Assembly (NCBI RefSeq): GCF_002101965.1 | Contig: NZ_LQQA01000023.1 | Coordinates: 202,082-266,081, forward strand | Origin: Mycolicibacterium wolinskyi | Lineage (GTDB): Bacteria > Actinomycetota > Actinomycetes > Mycobacteriales > Mycobacteriaceae | DNA: 64,000 nt | Direction of reading: 5' to 3' | Part shown: positions 61,371 to 64,000 of the stretch, piece by piece | Layout of the letters: every line of letters starts with the position of its first letter | How positions within the stretch are numbered: the first letter of the stretch is position 1 | Translations under genes and position numbers: made by a program | Notes under the pieces: model-generated | The model's input: only the letters and a program-made list of their open reading frames with translations | What the model was told of the DNA's origin: nothing | Databases searched by the model: none

Positions 61371-61817
61371 ATGAGCGCGTCCATGATTGCCATGGTCGCG
61401 CTCGTCGGTGTGCTCCTACTGCTGGTCATCGCGCTGTGCTACCGGCTGTGGAAATTGCGTCAGGTGGGCGGAACCGCCGCGATCCTGCGTGATTTCCCCG
61501 CGGTCGGTGGCCACGGCTGGCGGCACGGGGTGATGCGGTATCGCGGTGGGGAAGCCGGTTTCTACCGGCTCTCCAGCATCCGGTGGTGGCCGGATCGCCG
61601 GCTCAGCCGACGCGGGTTGGAAGTGGTTTCCCGCCGCTCTCCGCGCGGCGACGAATTCGACATCATGACCGACCAGATCGTCATCCTGGAATTGCGCGAC
61701 ACCGGCTCCGAACGCCGTCAGGGGTACGAGATCGCACTCGATCGCGGTGCGTTGACGGCGTTCACGTCCTGGCTGGAATCACGCCCGTCACCACGGGCGC
61801 GCCGCCGATCCTACTGA
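61371..61817 (+). CDS. DUF2550 membrane-anchored protein
   Basis: 148 residues: an N-terminal membrane helix (MIAMVALVGVLLLLVIALCYRLW), then a small beta-rich domain (HGVMRYRGGEAGFYRLSSIRWWPDRRLSRRGLEVVSRRSP) with many Arg/Trp. It corresponds in position to Rv1312 after the atp operon. ATG 61371 is 6 nt after the atpC stop, so it is probably co-transcribed. Function unknown. It overlaps the cobalamin gene by 7 nt tail to tail. Confidence 0.85.
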   Translation: MSASMIAMVALVGVLLLLVIALCYRLWKLRQVGGTAAILRDFPAVGGHGWRHGVMRYRGGEAGFYRLSSIRWWPDRRLSRRGLEVVSRRSPRGDEFDIMTDQIVILELRDTGSERRQGYEIALDRGALTAFTSWLESRPSPRARRRSY

Positions 61818-62389
61818 CCCGCGCCGCCGCCAGGCTTCCAAAGCACATCGCCGTCCGGGTTCGCTGCCCGCGACAGGATGAACAGCAGATCCGACAGCCG
61901 GTTGAGATATTTGGCAGGCAACACGCTCACCGAGTCACCATGCTGATCGATCGCGGCCCACGCCGACCGTTCCGCCCGGCGCGCAACTGTTCGCGCGACA
62001 TGTAGGAGCGCTGACAGCGGGGTGCCGCCCGGCAGGACGAACGAGTTGAGCGCAGGCAGCCCCTCGTTGAACTCGTCGCACCACTTCTCCAGCCGGTCGA
62101 TGTAGGGCTGGGAGATCCGCAGCGGCGGGTGCTCGGGATTCTCTACAACCGGGGTGGAGAGATCGGCACCGGCGTCGAACAGGTCGTTCTGGATCTGCCG
62201 CAATACCGCTGACATTTGCTGGTTCGGGCTGCCCATGGCAATCGCAACGCCGATCGCGGCGTTGGCCTCATCACAATCGGCATAGGCCGCCAGCCGCGCA
62301 TCATTCTTCGAAACGCGGCTGAAATCGCTCAGCCCGGTCGTCCCATCGTCGCCGGTGCGGGTATATATGCGGGTGAGATGAACTGCCAT
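61811..62389 (-). CDS. PduO-type ATP:cob(I)alamin adenosyltransferase
   Basis: 192 residues. It begins MAVHLTRIYTRTGDDGTTGL, the PduO N-terminal ATP motif, with ADCDEANAAIGVAIA, QNDLFDAGADLSTP and RTVARRAERSAWA (Arg/Glu of the active site). It makes adenosylcobalamin. A minus-strand TACGGT six bases before the ATG (62396-62401) indicates a leaderless transcript; the longer frame upstream is therefore rejected. Confidence 0.93.
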   Translation of the reverse strand: MAVHLTRIYTRTGDDGTTGLSDFSRVSKNDARLAAYADCDEANAAIGVAIAMGSPNQQMSAVLRQIQNDLFDAGADLSTPVVENPEHPPLRISQPYIDRLEKWCDEFNEGLPALNSFVLPGGTPLSALLHVARTVARRAERSAWAAIDQHGDSVSVLPAKYLNRLSDLLFILSRAANPDGDVLWKPGGGAGQ

Positions 62390-62487
62390 GACTGAACCGT
62401 ACCGGGCTCGGCGGCAGGCCATCTCGGGCTCGCGCGTTATCACGGAAGCGTTCTGAATCTGGGCCGAGGGCTGTCTACACTAGCCGC

Positions 62488-63741
62488 GTGAGCGAGCGTT
62501 TCGTGGTGACCGGCGGCAACCGGTTATCGGGCGAAGTTGCTGTCGGAGGCGCGAAGAACAGCGTGCTGAAGCTGATGGCCGCCTCGCTGCTGGCCGAGGG
62601 CACGAGCACGATCACCAACTGCCCGGACATTCTCGATGTTCCGCTGATGGCCGAGGTGCTGCGCGGACTCGGGGCGACGGTCGAGTTGGATGGCCAAACG
62701 GTTCGGATCACCTCGCCGGATGAGCCGAAGTACGACGCCGACTTCGCCGCGGTGCGCCAGTTCCGGGCATCGGTGTGTGTGCTCGGCCCGTTGGTCGGCA
62801 GGTGCAAGAAGGCCAAGGTTGCGCTGCCGGGCGGTGATGCGATCGGCTCCCGGCCGTTGGACATGCATCAGGCCGGCCTTCGTCAGCTTGGTGCCACCTG
62901 CAATATCGAGCACGGCTGCGTGGTCGCCGAAGCCGATCATCTGCGTGGTGCCGAGATCCAGCTGGAGTTTCCGTCGGTCGGCGCCACGGAGAACATCCTG
63001 ATGGCCGCCGTTCTGGCCGAAGGTGTGACGACGATCCACAACGCGGCGCGAGAGCCCGACGTCGTCGATCTGTGCGCGATGCTCAACCAGATGGGCGCAC
63101 AGGTCAGCGGTGCGGGTACGTCCACCCTGACGATCACCGGCGTCGACCGGCTGTATCCGACCGAGCACCGGGTCATCGGGGACCGGATCGTCGCCGCGAC
63201 GTGGGGGATAGCCGCGGCGATGACGCGCGGCGACATCTCGGTCACCGGTGTCGACCCGCAGCATCTGCAGTTGGTGTTGCACAAGCTGCACGATGCCGGC
63301 GCCACCGTGACCCAGAACGACGACGGTTTCCGCGTTGTGCAGTACGAGCGCCCGAAGGCCGTGAACGTTGCGACGCTCCCGTTCCCGGGATTCCCCACTG
63401 ATCTGCAGCCGATGGCGATCGGCCTGGCTTCGGTGGCGGATGGAACTTCGATGATCACCGAGAACGTGTTCGAGGCTCGGTTCCGGTTCGTCGAGGAGAT
63501 GATCCGGCTTGGTGCCGACGCCAGAACCGATGGCCATCATGCCGTCGTCCGCGGGATTCCTCAGCTGTCGAGTGCCCCGGTCTGGTCGTCGGATATCCGC
63601 GCGGGCGCCGGCCTGGTGCTCGCGGGGTTGGTCGCGGATGGCGACACCGAGGTGCACGACGTGTTCCACATCGACCGGGGCTACCCGCTGTTCGTGGAGA
63701 ACCTGGTGAGTTTGGGCGCCGAGATCGAGCGGGTAACCTAG
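62488..63741 (+). CDS. murA: UDP-N-acetylglucosamine 1-carboxyvinyltransferase
   Basis: 417 residues, the first committed enzyme of peptidoglycan synthesis. GGAKNSVLKLMAASLLAEG (with Lys23), LPGGDAIGSRPLDMH and the inside-out barrel repeats are clear. Residue 117 is Asp where most bacteria have the catalytic Cys alkylated by fosfomycin, which explains intrinsic resistance in mycobacteria. GTG 62488 is six bases after TACACT (62476-62481), a leaderless start. Confidence 0.97.
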   Translation: MSERFVVTGGNRLSGEVAVGGAKNSVLKLMAASLLAEGTSTITNCPDILDVPLMAEVLRGLGATVELDGQTVRITSPDEPKYDADFAAVRQFRASVCVLGPLVGRCKKAKVALPGGDAIGSRPLDMHQAGLRQLGATCNIEHGCVVAEADHLRGAEIQLEFPSVGATENILMAAVLAEGVTTIHNAAREPDVVDLCAMLNQMGAQVSGAGTSTLTITGVDRLYPTEHRVIGDRIVAATWGIAAAMTRGDISVTGVDPQHLQLVLHKLHDAGATVTQNDDGFRVVQYERPKAVNVATLPFPGFPTDLQPMAIGLASVADGTSMITENVFEARFRFVEEMIRLGADARTDGHHAVVRGIPQLSSAPVWSSDIRAGAGLVLAGLVADGDTEVHDVFHIDRGYPLFVENLVSLGAEIERVT

Positions 63742-63786
63742 GTCGAGTCGCAGCCGATTCGAGTAAAACGCCTCTGACCAGGGGAT

Positions 63787-63816
63787 TTGACTCGCGGCGG
63801 ACAGAAGTTCTAATCT
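63787..63816 (+). promoter_or_regulatory. rrn promoter, upstream
   Basis: TTGACT at 63787-63792, 18-bp spacer, TAATCT at 63811-63816, between murA and the rRNA leader. Confidence 0.78.
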
Positions 63817-63852
63817 AATCGAGTTGCCCCGGCAGCGGGGAGACAAAGCCGC

Positions 63853-63881
63853 TTGACTCTCTAACCAAGATAGTTTAAGCT
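63853..63881 (+). promoter_or_regulatory. rrn promoter, downstream
   Basis: TTGACT at 63853-63858; the best-spaced -10 is TAAGCT at 63876-63881 (17-bp spacer). Tandem promoters are usual for the murA-linked rRNA operon of fast-growing mycobacteria. Confidence 0.65.
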
Positions 63882-64000
63882 GGCAGGGTTGCCCTGAAGA
63901 GGGGCAACCGTAACAATCTGGTCTGTTGTTTGAGAACTCAATAGTGTGTTTGGTGGTTTTTGTTTGTTGTTTTTTGGCCACGTTCTTTTTCCCGTTTAGG
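63882..64000 (+). ncRNA. 5' leader of the rRNA operon precursor (partial)
   Basis: A hairpin GGTTGCCC/GGGCAACC (63887-63894, 63902-63909) is followed by TTGTTTGAGAACTCAATAGT and long T/G-rich tracts, which I recognise as the conserved mycobacterial pre-16S leader containing the antitermination box and processing stem. The 16S gene lies beyond the window. Confidence 0.75.

Overview
The window is chromosomal DNA from a fast-growing mycobacterium of the Mycolicibacterium smegmatis group. The evidence is high GC, many GTG starts, GTGA/ATGA operon overlaps, the order argS-lysA-hom-thrC-thrB-rho-rpmE-prfA-prmC-sua5-wecA-atp operon-murA-rrn, an 86-residue ATP synthase c subunit with Asp32/Glu65, a fused b-delta subunit, and MurA with Asp117. 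I could not run a database search, so the species is inferred.

Layout. 1-5013: two paralogous PMT-type membrane glycosyltransferases flank a GT2-GtrA protein, a likely route for lipid-linked sugar transfer to an extracytoplasmic acceptor. 5125-10252: carbonic anhydrase, thioesterase, a TetR regulator divergent from an uncharacterised protein plus a phosphotransferase-like protein (with a clear operator), and an MFS exporter. 10253-10833: five 82-bp tandem repeats, then a canonical promoter driving a 15-codon leaderless ORF that overlaps cysD. 10834-14340: sulfate activation (cysD, cysNC, a CysQ-like phosphatase). 14394-25173: small metabolic enzymes each beside a regulator (HxlR, Rrf2, AraC), a two-component system with a DUF4097-like membrane protein, a DoxX protein and VOC proteins. 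25258-30803: secreted proteins, one with an 11-residue Trp repeat, an LLM oxidoreductase, a DUF899 protein and a putative metallopeptidase carrying an LQRxAGN motif.

Accessory region, about 30.9-36.2 kb. It abuts a tRNA-Arg(CCG) gene, looks lower in GC and holds gene debris: a methyltransferase pseudogene and a second fragment of the same family, a WxG-type putative type VII secretion substrate with a small membrane protein after it, a truncated nuclease-like ORF, and a PIN-GNAT-PUA protein overlapping an ASCH protein. These modules are the best candidates for undescribed biology here.

36.4-64 kb is the conserved core: argS; the lysine, methionine and threonine branch; rho with a structured leader; a VOC/PadR pair; a TetR/acyl-CoA ligase pair; ribosomal protein L31; release factor RF1 and its methylase; tRNA t6A synthesis; the first lipid-linked step of arabinogalactan synthesis; the complete F1Fo ATP synthase operon; a cobalamin adenosyltransferase; murA; and the promoters and leader of an rRNA operon, whose 16S gene lies beyond the window.

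Many genes, in both the core and the small-enzyme clusters, show a -10 hexamer ending 5-8 nt before the start codon, the signature of leaderless mycobacterial transcripts. I used this to choose several starts.
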